DNA from: Pseudomonas putida
Lineage (GTDB): Bacteria > Pseudomonadota > Gammaproteobacteria > Pseudomonadales > Pseudomonadaceae
NCBI RefSeq assembly: GCF_001941965.1
Contig: NZ_MKZO01000067.1
Coordinates: 186,001-250,000, forward strand
DNA length: 64,000 nucleotides
Reading direction: 5' to 3'
Below are positions 10,653-23,988 of this stretch, piece by piece. The translations under genes were made by a program, and so were the position numbers. Under the pieces are notes generated by a model. That model was not told the origin of the DNA, ran no database searches, and saw only the letters and a list, made by a program, of their open reading frames with translations. Position 1 is the first letter of the stretch. The number at the start of each line of letters is the position of its first letter.

Positions 10653-14177
<3,525 letters not shown>

Positions 14178-14282
14178 GATGATCCTATAGCAGCGCAAAA
14201 CGACAAGGCCCGGATTGTACCGGGCCTCGATCAAAACATCAGCCGGTGCAAAACGAACCGGACTGAAGGTGAATGCCTGGGG

Positions 14283-14912
14283 TCAGACCAGGCTGGGCTG
14301 ACCACCGGCCAGCACCTGGGCCTCATAGGCCGCACGCACGGGGGCGAAGGAGCGCCGGTGGATCGGCGTCGGACCCAAGCGAGCCAGCGCCTCCAGGTGG
14401 ACGGGGGTCGGATAGCCCTTGTGCCCGCCGATGCCGTAGCCCGGGTAGATCAATTCGAAAGCGGACATTTCACGGTCGCGGGTGACCTTGGCCAGGATCG
14501 ACGCGGCAGCGATGGCCGGCACCTGACTATCGCCCTTGATCACGGGTGAGGCTGGCACCTGCAGTTTTGGGCAGCGGTTGCCGTCGATCAGCGCCAGTTT
14601 CGGGGTGATATGCAGGCCTTCGACCGCGCGCTGCATGGCCAGCATGGTGGCGTGCAGGATGTTCAGCTCGTCGATCTCGTCGACTTCGGCGCGGGCGATG
14701 CAGAAGCTCAGGGCCTTTTCGCAGATCTCGTCGAAAAGTTTCTCGCGACGTGCCTCGGTGAGTTTCTTCGAGTCGTTGAGGCCGAGGATCGGCCGCGCCG
14801 GATCGAGGATCACCGCAGCCGTCACGACCGCGCCGCACAGCGGGCCACGGCCGACCTCGTCGACACCGGCGACAAGGTCCTCGACCAGGCTGAAGTCCAG
14901 TCCCATTTGCAT
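14283..14912 (-). CDS. rnhB: Ribonuclease HII
   Basis: Endonuclease that cleaves RNA in RNA-DNA hybrids and initiates removal of single ribonucleotides misincorporated into DNA. The 209 residues have the acidic active-site start VAGVDEVGRGPLCG (Asp18-Glu19) and the LNDSKKLTEARREKLF and AAASILAKVTRDREM motifs. The ATG immediately follows the lpxB stop (TAAATG), so the two are translationally coupled. It precedes dnaE, the standard order. Confidence 0.97.
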   Translation of the reverse strand: MQMGLDFSLVEDLVAGVDEVGRGPLCGAVVTAAVILDPARPILGLNDSKKLTEARREKLFDEICEKALSFCIARAEVDEIDELNILHATMLAMQRAVEGLHITPKLALIDGNRCPKLQVPASPVIKGDSQVPAIAAASILAKVTRDREMSAFELIYPGYGIGGHKGYPTPVHLEALARLGPTPIHRRSFAPVRAAYEAQVLAGGQPSLV

Positions 14913-16040
14913 TTATCGATCTTCCAGCAGGGCCAGCACCGCCTCGGCTGCCTGGTTCGAGGCATCGCGGCGCAAGGTGCGGTGAATCTGGTCAAAGCCT
15001 TCGGTCTGTTGCGTACCGTCGCGCACCAGCGGTGCCAGGGTCTGCGCCAGGGCCTCCTGGGTGGCGGCCTCCTGCAGCAGCTCGGGCACCAGCAGGCGCT
15101 GGGCCAGCAGGTTGGGCAACGAGACGTAAGGGCTTTTCACCAGACGTTTGAGAATCCAGTAGCTCAAGGGCGCCAAGCGGTAAGCGACCACCATCGGACG
15201 CTTGAACAGCAGGGCTTCGAGGGTTGCGGTACCGGAGGCGATCAGCACCGCATCGCAGGCCGCCAGGGCCTGGTGGGACTGGCCATCGAGCAGGGTTAGC
15301 GGCAGGTCGCGTCCGGCGAGCATCTGCTCCAGCTGCGCACGGCGCGTGGCGTTGGCACAGGGCGAAACGAAACGCACCCCCGGCACCAGTTCGCGCAGGC
15401 GCTGCGCAGTATCGAGGAACAGGGCGCCCAGGCGGCCAACTTCGCCACCCCGGCTGCCCGGCATCAGTGCCACCAGCGGTCCGTCCGGTAGGCCCAGCGC
15501 CTGGCGCGCAGCCTGGCGATCCGCCTCAAGCGGGATGGTGTCAGCCAGTGGGTGCCCGACAAAACGCACCGGCACGCCCTGCTCTTCGTAGAACTTCGCC
15601 TCGAAGGGGAACAGGGTCAGCATCAGGTCGCAGCCTTCGCGGATCTTCAGCACGCGCTTCTGTCGCCAGGCCCAGACCGACGGGCTGACGTAGTGCACGG
15701 TCTTGATCCCGGCCTGACGCAGCTTCAGTTCGATATTGAGGGTGAAGTCGGGCGCGTCGATGCCGATGAAGACATCGGGCTTTTCCTCGATCAGGGTCTG
15801 GATCAGCAGCTTGCGGCGCTTGAGCAACTCCGGCAGACGGCCCAGCACTTCGACCAGGCCCATCACCGCCAGGCGTTCCATCGGGAAATAGGACGTTAGG
15901 CCCTCGGCTTCCATCAGGGGGCCGCCAACACCGATAAAACGAATCTCCGGATGACGGGCTTTGAGTGCCCGCATCAAACCCGAGCCGAGAATGTCGCCGC
16001 TGGCCTCACCGGCCACCAGCGCTACGCAGAGAGCCGGCAT
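14913..16040 (-). CDS. lpxB: Lipid-A-disaccharide synthase
   Basis: GT19 glycosyltransferase that joins UDP-2,3-diacylglucosamine and lipid X to form the lipid A disaccharide at the inner membrane. The 375 residues start MPALCVALVAGEASGDILG and have the family stretches FIGIDAPDFTLNIELKLRQ, VAYRLAPLSYWILK and YVSLPNLLA. It follows lpxA with only 1 base between the lpxA stop and its ATG, and is coupled to rnhB downstream. Confidence 0.97.
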   Translation of the reverse strand: MPALCVALVAGEASGDILGSGLMRALKARHPEIRFIGVGGPLMEAEGLTSYFPMERLAVMGLVEVLGRLPELLKRRKLLIQTLIEEKPDVFIGIDAPDFTLNIELKLRQAGIKTVHYVSPSVWAWRQKRVLKIREGCDLMLTLFPFEAKFYEEQGVPVRFVGHPLADTIPLEADRQAARQALGLPDGPLVALMPGSRGGEVGRLGALFLDTAQRLRELVPGVRFVSPCANATRRAQLEQMLAGRDLPLTLLDGQSHQALAACDAVLIASGTATLEALLFKRPMVVAYRLAPLSYWILKRLVKSPYVSLPNLLAQRLLVPELLQEAATQEALAQTLAPLVRDGTQQTEGFDQIHRTLRRDASNQAAEAVLALLEDR

Positions 16041-16041
16041 A

Positions 16042-16818
16042 TCAGCGGGTGATGCCGCGGGCGGAGTTCTGGATCGACTGGCGGAACAGTTCGACTTCAG
16101 GGAACTGCTGCGACGAAGCCTCCAGCTCGACGATGGCCTGGTCGACGGTCAGGCCCTGGCGGTAGACCACCTTGTAGGCACGACGCAACGCATGGATGGC
16201 GTCTTCGCTGAAACCGCGACGGCGCATGCCCTCGAAGTTCATGCTGCGCGCCTCGGCCGGGTTGCCGAACACCGTGACGAAGGCCGGCACGTCCTTGCCG
16301 ATCGCCGTCCCCATGCCCGAGAAACTGTGGGCACCGATATGGCAGAACTGGTGGACCAGGGTGAAACCGGAAAGGATCGCCCAGTCATCCACGTGCACAT
16401 GACCGGCCAACGCGGTGTTGTTGACCAGGATGCAGTGGTTGCCGATCACGCTGTCGTGGCCGATGTGGGCATAGGCCATGATCAGGTTGTGATCGCCGAG
16501 GGTGGTTTCCGAACGGTCCTGCACGGTGCCACGGTGAATGGTCACCCCTTCGCGGATGACGTTGTTGTCACCGATCACCAAGCGCGTAGGCTCGCCTTTG
16601 TACTTGAGGTCCGGCGTGTCTTCGCCAACCGAGGAAAACTGATAGATGCGGTTATTGCGGCCGATACGGGTCGGCCCCTTGAGCACTACGTGCGGACCGA
16701 CGACGGTCCCCTCCCCGATCTCGACATCCGGGCCGATGATCGACCAAGGACCGACCTCGACACCGTCGGCCAGCCTGGCCGAGGGGTCGATGATTGCCCG
16801 AGGGTCAATCAAACTCAT
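16042..16818 (-). CDS. lpxA: UDP-N-acetylglucosamine acyltransferase
   Basis: First step of lipid A synthesis: transfers a 3-hydroxyacyl chain from ACP to UDP-GlcNAc. The 258 residues form a left-handed beta-helix of hexapeptide repeats (IDPSARLADGVEVGPWSIIG) and end in an alpha-helical tail. The substrate-contact stretch IHRGTVQDRSETTLGDHN is present, and the catalytic His lies in the VNNTALAGHVHV region. Its ATG overlaps the fabZ stop as ATGA. Confidence 0.97.
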   Translation of the reverse strand: MSLIDPRAIIDPSARLADGVEVGPWSIIGPDVEIGEGTVVGPHVVLKGPTRIGRNNRIYQFSSVGEDTPDLKYKGEPTRLVIGDNNVIREGVTIHRGTVQDRSETTLGDHNLIMAYAHIGHDSVIGNHCILVNNTALAGHVHVDDWAILSGFTLVHQFCHIGAHSFSGMGTAIGKDVPAFVTVFGNPAEARSMNFEGMRRRGFSEDAIHALRRAYKVVYRQGLTVDQAIVELEASSQQFPEVELFRQSIQNSARGITR

Positions 16819-17255
16819 AGTTTGCGTTCCGCGCAGATGATCTCGGCGGAGCAGACAGGCTTGCCGTCGACCGAGGCCTGGCAGTCGAACTTCCAGATCT
16901 GGCGCTTGCAGCTGATGAATTTCGCTTCGAGGATCAGTTGATCACCCGGCAGTACCGGCTGGCGGAAGCGCAGCTTGTCGGAACCGACGAAGTAGTAGAG
17001 GGTGCCGTCCGTCGGCTTGGCATCGAGCATCTTGAAGCCGAGGATGCCGGCAGCCTGAGCCATGGCCTCGATGATCAGCACACCCGGCATGATCGGGTGC
17101 GCCGGGAAGTGACCATTGAAGAACGGCTCGTTGATGCTGACATTCTTGTAGGCACGAATGCGCTGACCCTCGACGTCCAGTTCCACTACCCGGTCCACGA
17201 GCAGGAACGGATAACGGTGGGGCAGGTATTCGCGAATCTCGTTGATGTCCATCAT
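16815..17255 (-). CDS. fabZ: 3-hydroxyacyl-ACP dehydratase FabZ
   Basis: Dehydrates beta-hydroxyacyl-ACP in fatty acid elongation and competes with LpxA and LpxD for the same hydroxyacyl-ACP pool, which explains the clustering. The 146 residues form a hot-dog fold with the catalytic His49 and Glu63 in GHFPAHPIMPGVLIIEAMAQ. The start MMDINEIREYLPHRYPF is the family N-terminus; the 21-residue in-frame extension is not conserved. It ends overlapping lpxA by 4 bases. Confidence 0.97.
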   Translation of the reverse strand: MMDINEIREYLPHRYPFLLVDRVVELDVEGQRIRAYKNVSINEPFFNGHFPAHPIMPGVLIIEAMAQAAGILGFKMLDAKPTDGTLYYFVGSDKLRFRQPVLPGDQLILEAKFISCKRQIWKFDCQASVDGKPVCSAEIICAERKL

Positions 17256-17366
17256 TTCTGGGGGAAGCCTGTAGTGAAGATAGGGAACACGTGCAGGGCG
17301 CCGTGCACCTTTGGCCATTCGGGACCGCCCATGGGCAGCCCCGCAGCCTTGATCAGGAAAAAAGTA

Positions 17367-18422
17367 TCAGCCATCAGATGATGGCTGGCCGCCGGAGGTC
17401 ACGGCGTCAACGCGCTTTTCTACCTGTTGAAGTCGTTTGGCCATGTCGTCCAGCTGGCGAATCCGCGCGGCGCTCTTGCGCCAGTCGCCGAGCGTTTGCA
17501 TCGCCGTACCGGAAGAATAGCCGCCTGGCTCGGTGATGGAGCGGGTGACCATGGTCATGCCGGAAACGAAGACGTTGTCGCAGACATCGATGTGACCGAC
17601 CATGCCGACGCCGCCGGCGATGGTGCAATGCTTGCCGATCTTCGTGCTGCCGGAAATACCGACACAGGCCGCCATGGCCGTGTGGTCGCCGACCTGCACG
17701 TTGTGGGCGATCTGGATCTGGTTGTCGAGCTTGACCCCGTCACCGATGCGGGTGTCGGCCAGTGCACCGCGGTCGATCGCGGTATTCACGCCGATTTCCA
17801 CATCATCACCGATGGTCACGCCACCGATCTGCGCAATCTTCTGCCAGACACCTTTCTCGTTGGCGAAGCCGAAGCCTTCACCGCCGAGCACCGCACCGGA
17901 CTGGATGACCACGCGCTTGCCGATGCGCACGTCGTGGTACAGGGTCACGCGCGGGGCAAGCCAGCCGCCATCGCCGATCACGCTGCGGGCACCGATGAAG
18001 CAATGGGCACCGAGGGTGACATTGGCGCCGATCACCGCACCGCTCTCGATGACCACGAACGGACCAACACTGGCGCTGGCATCGACCTGCGCGTCCGCCG
18101 CCACCACGGCGCTGGGATGAATTCCCGCCACAGCCTTGGGTTTGGGGTCGAACAGGTGGGAGATGCGCGCGTAGGCCAGGTACGGATCGGGCACGATCAG
18201 GGCGTTGCCGGAGAAACCTTCGGCATCGGCGGCACGCAGCAACACCGCAGCCGCCTGGGTATCACCCAGGTATTTGCGGTATTGGGGATTGGCCAGGAAG
18301 CTCAATTGGCCGGGGCCGGCTTCCTGCAGGGTCGCAAGACCAGTGATGTCGAGTTCCGCGGGACCTTTCAGGGTCGCGCCGAGGAACTCGGCCAACTGGC
18401 CGAGTTTCATGGTCGCCGTCAT
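17367..18422 (-). CDS. lpxD: UDP-3-O-(3-hydroxyacyl)glucosamine N-acyltransferase
   Basis: Third lipid A enzyme: adds the second hydroxyacyl chain, to the 2-amino group. The 351 residues comprise an N-terminal uridine-binding domain (about 1-100, LGQLAEFLGATLKG), a left-handed beta-helix of hexapeptides (about 100-310), and a C-terminal helix. It follows skp with one base between stop and start, and precedes fabZ by 111 bases. Confidence 0.97.
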   Translation of the reverse strand: MTATMKLGQLAEFLGATLKGPAELDITGLATLQEAGPGQLSFLANPQYRKYLGDTQAAAVLLRAADAEGFSGNALIVPDPYLAYARISHLFDPKPKAVAGIHPSAVVAADAQVDASASVGPFVVIESGAVIGANVTLGAHCFIGARSVIGDGGWLAPRVTLYHDVRIGKRVVIQSGAVLGGEGFGFANEKGVWQKIAQIGGVTIGDDVEIGVNTAIDRGALADTRIGDGVKLDNQIQIAHNVQVGDHTAMAACVGISGSTKIGKHCTIAGGVGMVGHIDVCDNVFVSGMTMVTRSITEPGGYSSGTAMQTLGDWRKSAARIRQLDDMAKRLQQVEKRVDAVTSGGQPSSDG

Positions 18423-18423
18423 A

Positions 18424-18927
18424 TCAACGGGACTGGTTCATGCGCTCGATGACCTGGCGGGTGATGTCATACTGAGGCTTGACATCGATGACCGCGCCAC
18501 GCTCGAGAACCAGGTCGAAACCGCCTTTCTTGATGACTTCCTCGACAGCGCCATCCAGTTTCGGCTTGAGCTGCTTGAGCATGTCACGGTCGGCAACCGC
18601 CTTGGCTTCGTTCAGTTCCTTGGACTGGAACTGGAAATCACGGGCCTTTTGCTTGAACTCAAGCTCCAGACGCTCGCGCTCGCCCTGAGCCATCTTGTCG
18701 CCGCCCTTGACCAGACGGTCCTGGATACCCTTGGCGCTGCTTTCCAGGTTCTTCAGCTTGGTCAGTTGCGGACCGAACTTCTTCTCTGCATCCACCGCGT
18801 AGGCCTTGGCCGCATCGGATTCCAGCAGGGCCATCTGATAGTTCAGAACGGCAACCTTCATTTCGGCAAAAGCCGGGGTCGCGACCAGGGCCGCAGCCAG
18901 TACAGCCAGTTGAGTCAACTTACGCAC
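18424..18927 (-). CDS. skp: Periplasmic chaperone Skp/OmpH family
   Basis: Periplasmic trimeric chaperone that holds unfolded outer-membrane proteins and delivers them to the BAM complex, whose core subunit is encoded just upstream. The 167 residues have a clear Sec signal peptide (MRKLTQLAVLAAALVATPAFA, cleavage after about residue 21), then the conserved KVAVLNYQMALLES strand and a long charged, coiled-coil-forming helical region (about 55-130). The spacing to bamA is 45 bases. Confidence 0.95.
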   Translation of the reverse strand: MRKLTQLAVLAAALVATPAFAEMKVAVLNYQMALLESDAAKAYAVDAEKKFGPQLTKLKNLESSAKGIQDRLVKGGDKMAQGERERLELEFKQKARDFQFQSKELNEAKAVADRDMLKQLKPKLDGAVEEVIKKGGFDLVLERGAVIDVKPQYDITRQVIERMNQSR

Positions 18928-18972
18928 GATGCACTCCTACAGAATCCGTTGTCGTTTACGTGGACCAGACCC

Positions 18973-21327
18973 TTAGAAGGTCTGACCCAGAGAGAATTGG
19001 AACACCTGGGTATCGGCATCGTCCGGTTTCTTCACCGGCATCGCCAGGCTGAAGCTCAACGGACCTAGTGCGGTAATCCAGGTCACACCCAGGCCGACGG
19101 AGCTGGCCAGGCCGGAAAGGCCGAACTTCTCGCAATCTGGCTTGGAGCCGCAATTGGTGTCGTAGACGTTACCCATATCCCAGAATACCGAGGTACGCAG
19201 GGAACGCTGGTCCTTGACGAACGGCAGCGGGAACAGCAGTTCGACACCACCCTGCACGAGGACGTTACCACCGAACGGCAACGGATCCTGGTCCGGGTCG
19301 GTCGCGGTACCACGGGCGGCGTTGGCCTGGCTCGGGGTACTGCGTGGACCGAGGCTGCTGTCCTTGAAGCCACGCACCGAGTTGAAACCACCCGCGTAGT
19401 AGTTCTCGTAGAACGGCAGGCCCGAGGTGGAACCATAACCGTCGCCATAACCCAGCTCGGTATGCAGGCGCAGGGTGTAGTCGTTGCTGAGCGGCTTGAA
19501 CAGCTGACCACGGTAGTCGAGCTTGAAGAACGACAGGTCGCTACCTGGAGTGGTGGCTTCCAGGGTCAGGCTCTGCGAGTGACCACGGGTTGCCAGCACG
19601 CCCTTGTTCAGGGTCGACTCGGACCAGCCGGCGGACGCCTTGAAGTTCAGGAAGCTGTCATCGCCTTCCTTCTCCAGGAAGTCGAAGATCTCGTCAACGG
19701 TATAGGTACCGGTCTTGATCTTGTCCTGCTGCACGCTCAGGCCGAAGGTCAGGCGCGACGTCTCGCTGATCGGGTAGCCGACGTTGACACCGGCACCCAG
19801 GCTGTCCACCGCATAGCTCGCCACGTCGACGTCGAGGTCGTCGTAGTTGGTGGTGCGGTAGAACGCGTTGTAGCCCAGGCTAACGCCATCGGCGGTCCAG
19901 TAGGGGTCCACGAAGCCGAAGTTGTATCGGCTCTGGTATTCGGAACGGGTCAGGCCGATGGAGACCTTGTTACCGGTACCGAGGAAGTTGTTCTGGCTGA
20001 TCGAACCGCCGAGGATCAGACCGGCGCTCTGGGCGAAACCGACGCTGGCGGTGATCGAACCGGAGGCTTGCTCTTCCACGGTGTAGTTGACGTCGACCTG
20101 GTCGTCGGTGCCGGGAACGGCCGGGGTCTCGACGTTGGCTTCCTTGAAGAAGCCCAGGCGCTCCAGACGGGTCTTGGACTGGTCGATCAGGTAGGTCGAA
20201 GCCCAGCCGCCTTCCATCTGGCGCATTTCGCGACGCAGCACTTCGTCCTCGGACTTGGTGTTGCCACGGAAGTTGATGCGGTTGACGTAGGCACGCTTGC
20301 CCGGATCGACGACGAAGGTGATGTCGACGGTATGGTCTTCGTCGTGCGGCTGAGGCACGCCGTTGACGTTGGCGAAGGTGTAGCCTTCGTTACCCAGGCG
20401 ACGGGTGATCAGCTCGGAGGTGGTGGTCATCACCTTGCGCGAGAATACCTGTCCAGGCTGGGCCAGCAGCAGCGCCTTGACCTGGTCTTCCGGAACCTTG
20501 AGGTCGCCGGACAGCTTCACGTCACGAACGGTGTACTTCTCGCCTTCGTTGATGTTGACGGTGATGTAGACGTGCTTCTTGTCCGGGGTAATGGATACCT
20601 GGGTGGAAGCGATGTCCATGTTGATGTAGCCGCGGTCCAGGTAGTAGGAGCGCAGGCGCTCGAGGTCACCGGAGAGCTTTTCGCGGGCGTACTTGTCGTC
20701 GTTCTTGAAGAACGACAGCCAGTTGGTGGTCTTGAGTTCGAACAGGCCCTGCAGGTCATCGTCGGAGAACACGGTGTTGCCCACGACGTTGATGTGCTGG
20801 ATGGCCGCGACCGTGCCTTCGTTGATCTTGATCTTCAGGCCGACGCGGTTGCGCGGCTGCGGCACGACCTCGGCGTCGACCTCGGCCGAGTAGCGGCCCT
20901 GGGCGACGTATTGGCGTTGCAGTTCGTTACGCACGCCTTCGAGGGTGGCACGCTGGAAGATCTCGCCTTCGGCCAGGCCGGACTGTTTCAGGCCCTTCAT
21001 CAGGTCTTCGGTGCTGATCGCCTTGTTGCCCTCGATCTCGATGCTGGAGACCGACGGACGCTCGACGACGTTGATGATCAGGACGTTGCCATCACGGCTC
21101 AGATTGATGTCCTGGAAAAACCCGGTCTTGAACAGGGAACGGGTCGACTCCACCAGGCGACCATCATCCGCCTGGTCACCGACGTTCAAGGGCAGGGCAC
21201 CGAAAACGCTGCCGGCGGAAACCCGCTGCAGACCGTTGACGCGAATATCGGAGATGGTGAAGGACTCGGCGTGAACTTCAGCGATCATCAGTGCGGCGAG
21301 AGCCGCAGTTAGCAGCAGACGTTTCAT
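18973..21327 (-). CDS. bamA: Outer membrane protein assembly factor BamA
   Basis: Omp85-family core of the BAM complex, which inserts beta-barrel proteins into the outer membrane. The 784 residues comprise a signal peptide (about 1-20, ending EVHA), five POTRA domains (about 22-420, starting SFTISDIRVNGLQRV), and a 16-strand barrel (about 430-784) ending in the C-terminal aromatic signal FSLGQTF. The start at 21327 (MKRLLLTAALAALM) gives a proper signal peptide; a 21-residue in-frame extension does not. It follows rseP. Confidence 0.98.
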   Translation of the reverse strand: MKRLLLTAALAALMIAEVHAESFTISDIRVNGLQRVSAGSVFGALPLNVGDQADDGRLVESTRSLFKTGFFQDINLSRDGNVLIINVVERPSVSSIEIEGNKAISTEDLMKGLKQSGLAEGEIFQRATLEGVRNELQRQYVAQGRYSAEVDAEVVPQPRNRVGLKIKINEGTVAAIQHINVVGNTVFSDDDLQGLFELKTTNWLSFFKNDDKYAREKLSGDLERLRSYYLDRGYINMDIASTQVSITPDKKHVYITVNINEGEKYTVRDVKLSGDLKVPEDQVKALLLAQPGQVFSRKVMTTTSELITRRLGNEGYTFANVNGVPQPHDEDHTVDITFVVDPGKRAYVNRINFRGNTKSEDEVLRREMRQMEGGWASTYLIDQSKTRLERLGFFKEANVETPAVPGTDDQVDVNYTVEEQASGSITASVGFAQSAGLILGGSISQNNFLGTGNKVSIGLTRSEYQSRYNFGFVDPYWTADGVSLGYNAFYRTTNYDDLDVDVASYAVDSLGAGVNVGYPISETSRLTFGLSVQQDKIKTGTYTVDEIFDFLEKEGDDSFLNFKASAGWSESTLNKGVLATRGHSQSLTLEATTPGSDLSFFKLDYRGQLFKPLSNDYTLRLHTELGYGDGYGSTSGLPFYENYYAGGFNSVRGFKDSSLGPRSTPSQANAARGTATDPDQDPLPFGGNVLVQGGVELLFPLPFVKDQRSLRTSVFWDMGNVYDTNCGSKPDCEKFGLSGLASSVGLGVTWITALGPLSFSLAMPVKKPDDADTQVFQFSLGQTF

Positions 21328-21402
21328 GAAGTCCTTTTTTATTCCAACTGGCAATAGACGACCCACCGCAAGGACGCGGCAGGCTCGCAATTGAGCGAAG
21401 CG

Positions 21403-22755
21403 TTACAGTCGACCCAAATCGTTGATCAGGGCGAGCAACATCACCCCGACTACCAAACTGATACCGATCTGGACCCCCCAACCTTGCACCCGGTCCGACA
21501 GCGGACGCCCACGCACCCACTCGACCAGGTAAAACAGCAAATGCCCCCCATCCAGTACCGGAATGGGCAGCAAGTTAAGAACTCCGAGGCTAATGCTCAG
21601 ATAGGCAAGGAAATTCAGGAAATCTCCGAGGCCCGACTGGGCTGAAGCGCCCGCCACTTTAGCAATGGTTATCGGTCCGCTCAAGTTTTTTACCGAGAGC
21701 TCACCGAAGAGCATTTTCTTCAGTGATTCGAGGGTCAGGACACTCATGGTCCAGGTCCGGGAAAGCCCCTCGCCCACCGCTTCCAGCGGGCCATAGCTGA
21801 CTTCGCGGAGCATTTGCGCCGGCCACTCGGCCTGGGCCACGCCGGCCCCGAGGTAGCCGGTAGCGGCCTTGCCTTCGCCACGACTGGCCAGGGTCACCGG
21901 CAGTTCCAGGCGCGCGCCATGGCGCTCAACGCCCAGCACCACGCGGCTGCCAGCACGACTGCGCACATTGTCGACCACCTGCTGCCAGTCGCTCAGCGCC
22001 TGGCCGTCGAGGGTCAGCAGGCGATCGCCGGTCTTCAGGCCGGCCGCCTGGGCCGGGCCTTGCGGATCGAGCTCGGAAAGCACCGGGGCCAGGGCTGGAC
22101 GCCACGGGCGAATACCCAGCGAACTGATCGGGTCCGGCTCATCGGCGCCCTTGAGCCACTGGTCGAGGGTTACGGTATAGGTGTTATCGGTGGTCGCGCC
22201 CTCGCTGCGCACATCCACCCGCAGCGGACCGCTTTCACCCAGGCGCCGGACCAGTTGCAAATTGACCGCAGCCCAGCCAGTGGTCGGCTTGCCATCGATG
22301 GCTACGATTTCCTGACCCGTGCTCAGCCCCGCCACCGCAGCCAGGCTACCCGGCTCGACATTGCCGATGACCGGACGCACCTGCTGGCTGCCCAGCATGG
22401 CCAGGATCCAGAAAAACAGGATGGCAAGCAGGAAGTTGGCGATCGGTCCGGCAGCGGTGATGGCAATGCGCTGGCCGACGGTCTTGCGATTGAAGGATTG
22501 CTCGAGCAGAGCGGATGGTACGTCGCTCTCGCGCTCGTCGAGCATCTTGACGTAGCCGCCCAGGGGAATGGCGGCGATCACGAACTCCGTGCCCTGGCGA
22601 TCATGCCAGCGCACCAGCGGCGTGCCGAAGCCCACGGAGAAACGCAGGACCTTCACACCACAGCGACGAGCCACCCAGAAGTGCCCGAACTCGTGAAAGG
22701 TAACCAGTACACCCAGTGCGACCAGGGTGCCGATGATCATGTAGAGCGCGCTCAT
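21403..22755 (-). CDS. rseP: Site-2 intramembrane zinc metalloprotease RseP (MucP type)
   Basis: Inner-membrane site-2 protease that cleaves the anti-sigma factor (MucA in Pseudomonas) after its periplasmic cut, releasing the envelope-stress sigma factor AlgU. The 450 residues contain the HEFGH zinc motif (His21-Glu22 and His25) in the first membrane helix, two periplasmic PDZ domains (about 110-290), and the third ligand motif LLPIPVLDGGH near residue 400. Starts upstream of 22755 would displace the first membrane helix. Placed next to bamA, it links barrel assembly and envelope stress. Confidence 0.97.
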   Translation of the reverse strand: MSALYMIIGTLVALGVLVTFHEFGHFWVARRCGVKVLRFSVGFGTPLVRWHDRQGTEFVIAAIPLGGYVKMLDERESDVPSALLEQSFNRKTVGQRIAITAAGPIANFLLAILFFWILAMLGSQQVRPVIGNVEPGSLAAVAGLSTGQEIVAIDGKPTTGWAAVNLQLVRRLGESGPLRVDVRSEGATTDNTYTVTLDQWLKGADEPDPISSLGIRPWRPALAPVLSELDPQGPAQAAGLKTGDRLLTLDGQALSDWQQVVDNVRSRAGSRVVLGVERHGARLELPVTLASRGEGKAATGYLGAGVAQAEWPAQMLREVSYGPLEAVGEGLSRTWTMSVLTLESLKKMLFGELSVKNLSGPITIAKVAGASAQSGLGDFLNFLAYLSISLGVLNLLPIPVLDGGHLLFYLVEWVRGRPLSDRVQGWGVQIGISLVVGVMLLALINDLGRL

Positions 22756-22797
22756 GTCTTTCTCCGAATAACGTTCAACCGGGCGGGCTCGACACAC

Positions 22798-23988
22798 TCA
22801 ACGCCCGTGACGCGTCAACCACTCGCCCGCCAGCTCGCGTGCGCGCTGGTCGGCAGCGAATACCGCATCGAGCGAGCCGACGGCAACCACCGGCTCACGC
22901 TCAAGCACCTGCCCGATCATACTCGCGATCTCCGGGAAGCGGATGCGCCCCCGAAGAAAGGCTTCCACCGCGACCTCGTTGGCGGCATTGAGCACCGCCG
23001 GGGCGCTGTTGCCGGCTTCGGCCGCTTCCCGGGCCAGGCGCAGGCAGGGGAAGCGCTGTTCGTCCGGCGCCTCGAATTCGAGACGGGCGATGGCGAACAG
23101 GTCCAGTGCCGGCACCCCGGAGTCGATCCGCTCGGGCCAGGCCAGGGCGTTGGCGATCGGGGTGCGCATGTCCGGGTTGCCCAACTGGGCCAGGACAGAG
23201 CCGTCGACATAATCGACGAGGGAGTGAATCACACTTTGCGGATGCACCACCACCTCGACCCGGGACGGCGGCGCATCGAACAGCCAGCAGGCTTCGATCA
23301 ACTCGAGCCCCTTGTTCATCATGCTCGCCGAGTCCACCGAGATCTTCCGGCCCATGGACCAGTTGGGGTGGGCGCACGCCTGCTCGGGGGTGACCCGCTC
23401 CAGCTCGGCCGGCGAAGTCTGACGGAACGGGCCGCCGGACGCCGTCAGCAGGATCCGACGCACCCCGACCTGATCCAGGCCGCGGGCATAGTCGCCCGGC
23501 AGGCACTGGAAGATGGCGTTGTGTTCGCTGTCGATGGGCAGCAGCACCGCGTTATTGCGCCGTACCGCGTTCATGAACAAGGCACCGGACATCACCAGCG
23601 CCTCCTTGTTGGCCAGCAGGACCTTCTTGCCCGCCTCCACCGCCGCCAGGGTCGGACGCAGGCCCGCGGCACCGACGATGGCCGCCATGACCGCATCGAC
23701 CTGCGGGTCGGCCGCCACGGCACACAGGCCACGCTCACCCACCAGCACCTCGGTGCGCGAACCGGCCGCGTCGAGACCGGCACGCAGGGTAGCGGCCGAC
23801 GCCTCGTCCGGCACCACGGCAAACACCGGCGCATGCTTCAGGCACAGCGCCAGCAGTTCATCCAGACGGGAATAGCCGCTCAGGGCGAAGGTCTCGTAGC
23901 GATCCGGATGGCGGGCGATGACATCCAGCGTGCTCAGACCGATGGAGCCGGTGGCCCCGAGCACGGTAATACGTTGCACGCGACTCAC
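22798..23988 (-). CDS. dxr: 1-deoxy-D-xylulose 5-phosphate reductoisomerase
   Basis: Second step and first committed reaction of the MEP isoprenoid pathway: NADPH-dependent conversion of DXP to methylerythritol 4-phosphate. The 396 residues have the NADPH-binding ITVLGATGSIGLSTLDV motif at about 6-22 and the substrate region LPIDSEHNAIFQCL, with LTASGGPFR. I chose the GTG at 23988 (SRVQRITVLG follows): it overlaps the cdsA stop as GTGA and gives family length. An ATG 12 bases upstream inside cdsA is less likely. Confidence 0.95.
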   Translation of the reverse strand: MSRVQRITVLGATGSIGLSTLDVIARHPDRYETFALSGYSRLDELLALCLKHAPVFAVVPDEASAATLRAGLDAAGSRTEVLVGERGLCAVAADPQVDAVMAAIVGAAGLRPTLAAVEAGKKVLLANKEALVMSGALFMNAVRRNNAVLLPIDSEHNAIFQCLPGDYARGLDQVGVRRILLTASGGPFRQTSPAELERVTPEQACAHPNWSMGRKISVDSASMMNKGLELIEACWLFDAPPSRVEVVVHPQSVIHSLVDYVDGSVLAQLGNPDMRTPIANALAWPERIDSGVPALDLFAIARLEFEAPDEQRFPCLRLAREAAEAGNSAPAVLNAANEVAVEAFLRGRIRFPEIASMIGQVLEREPVVAVGSLDAVFAADQRARELAGEWLTRHGR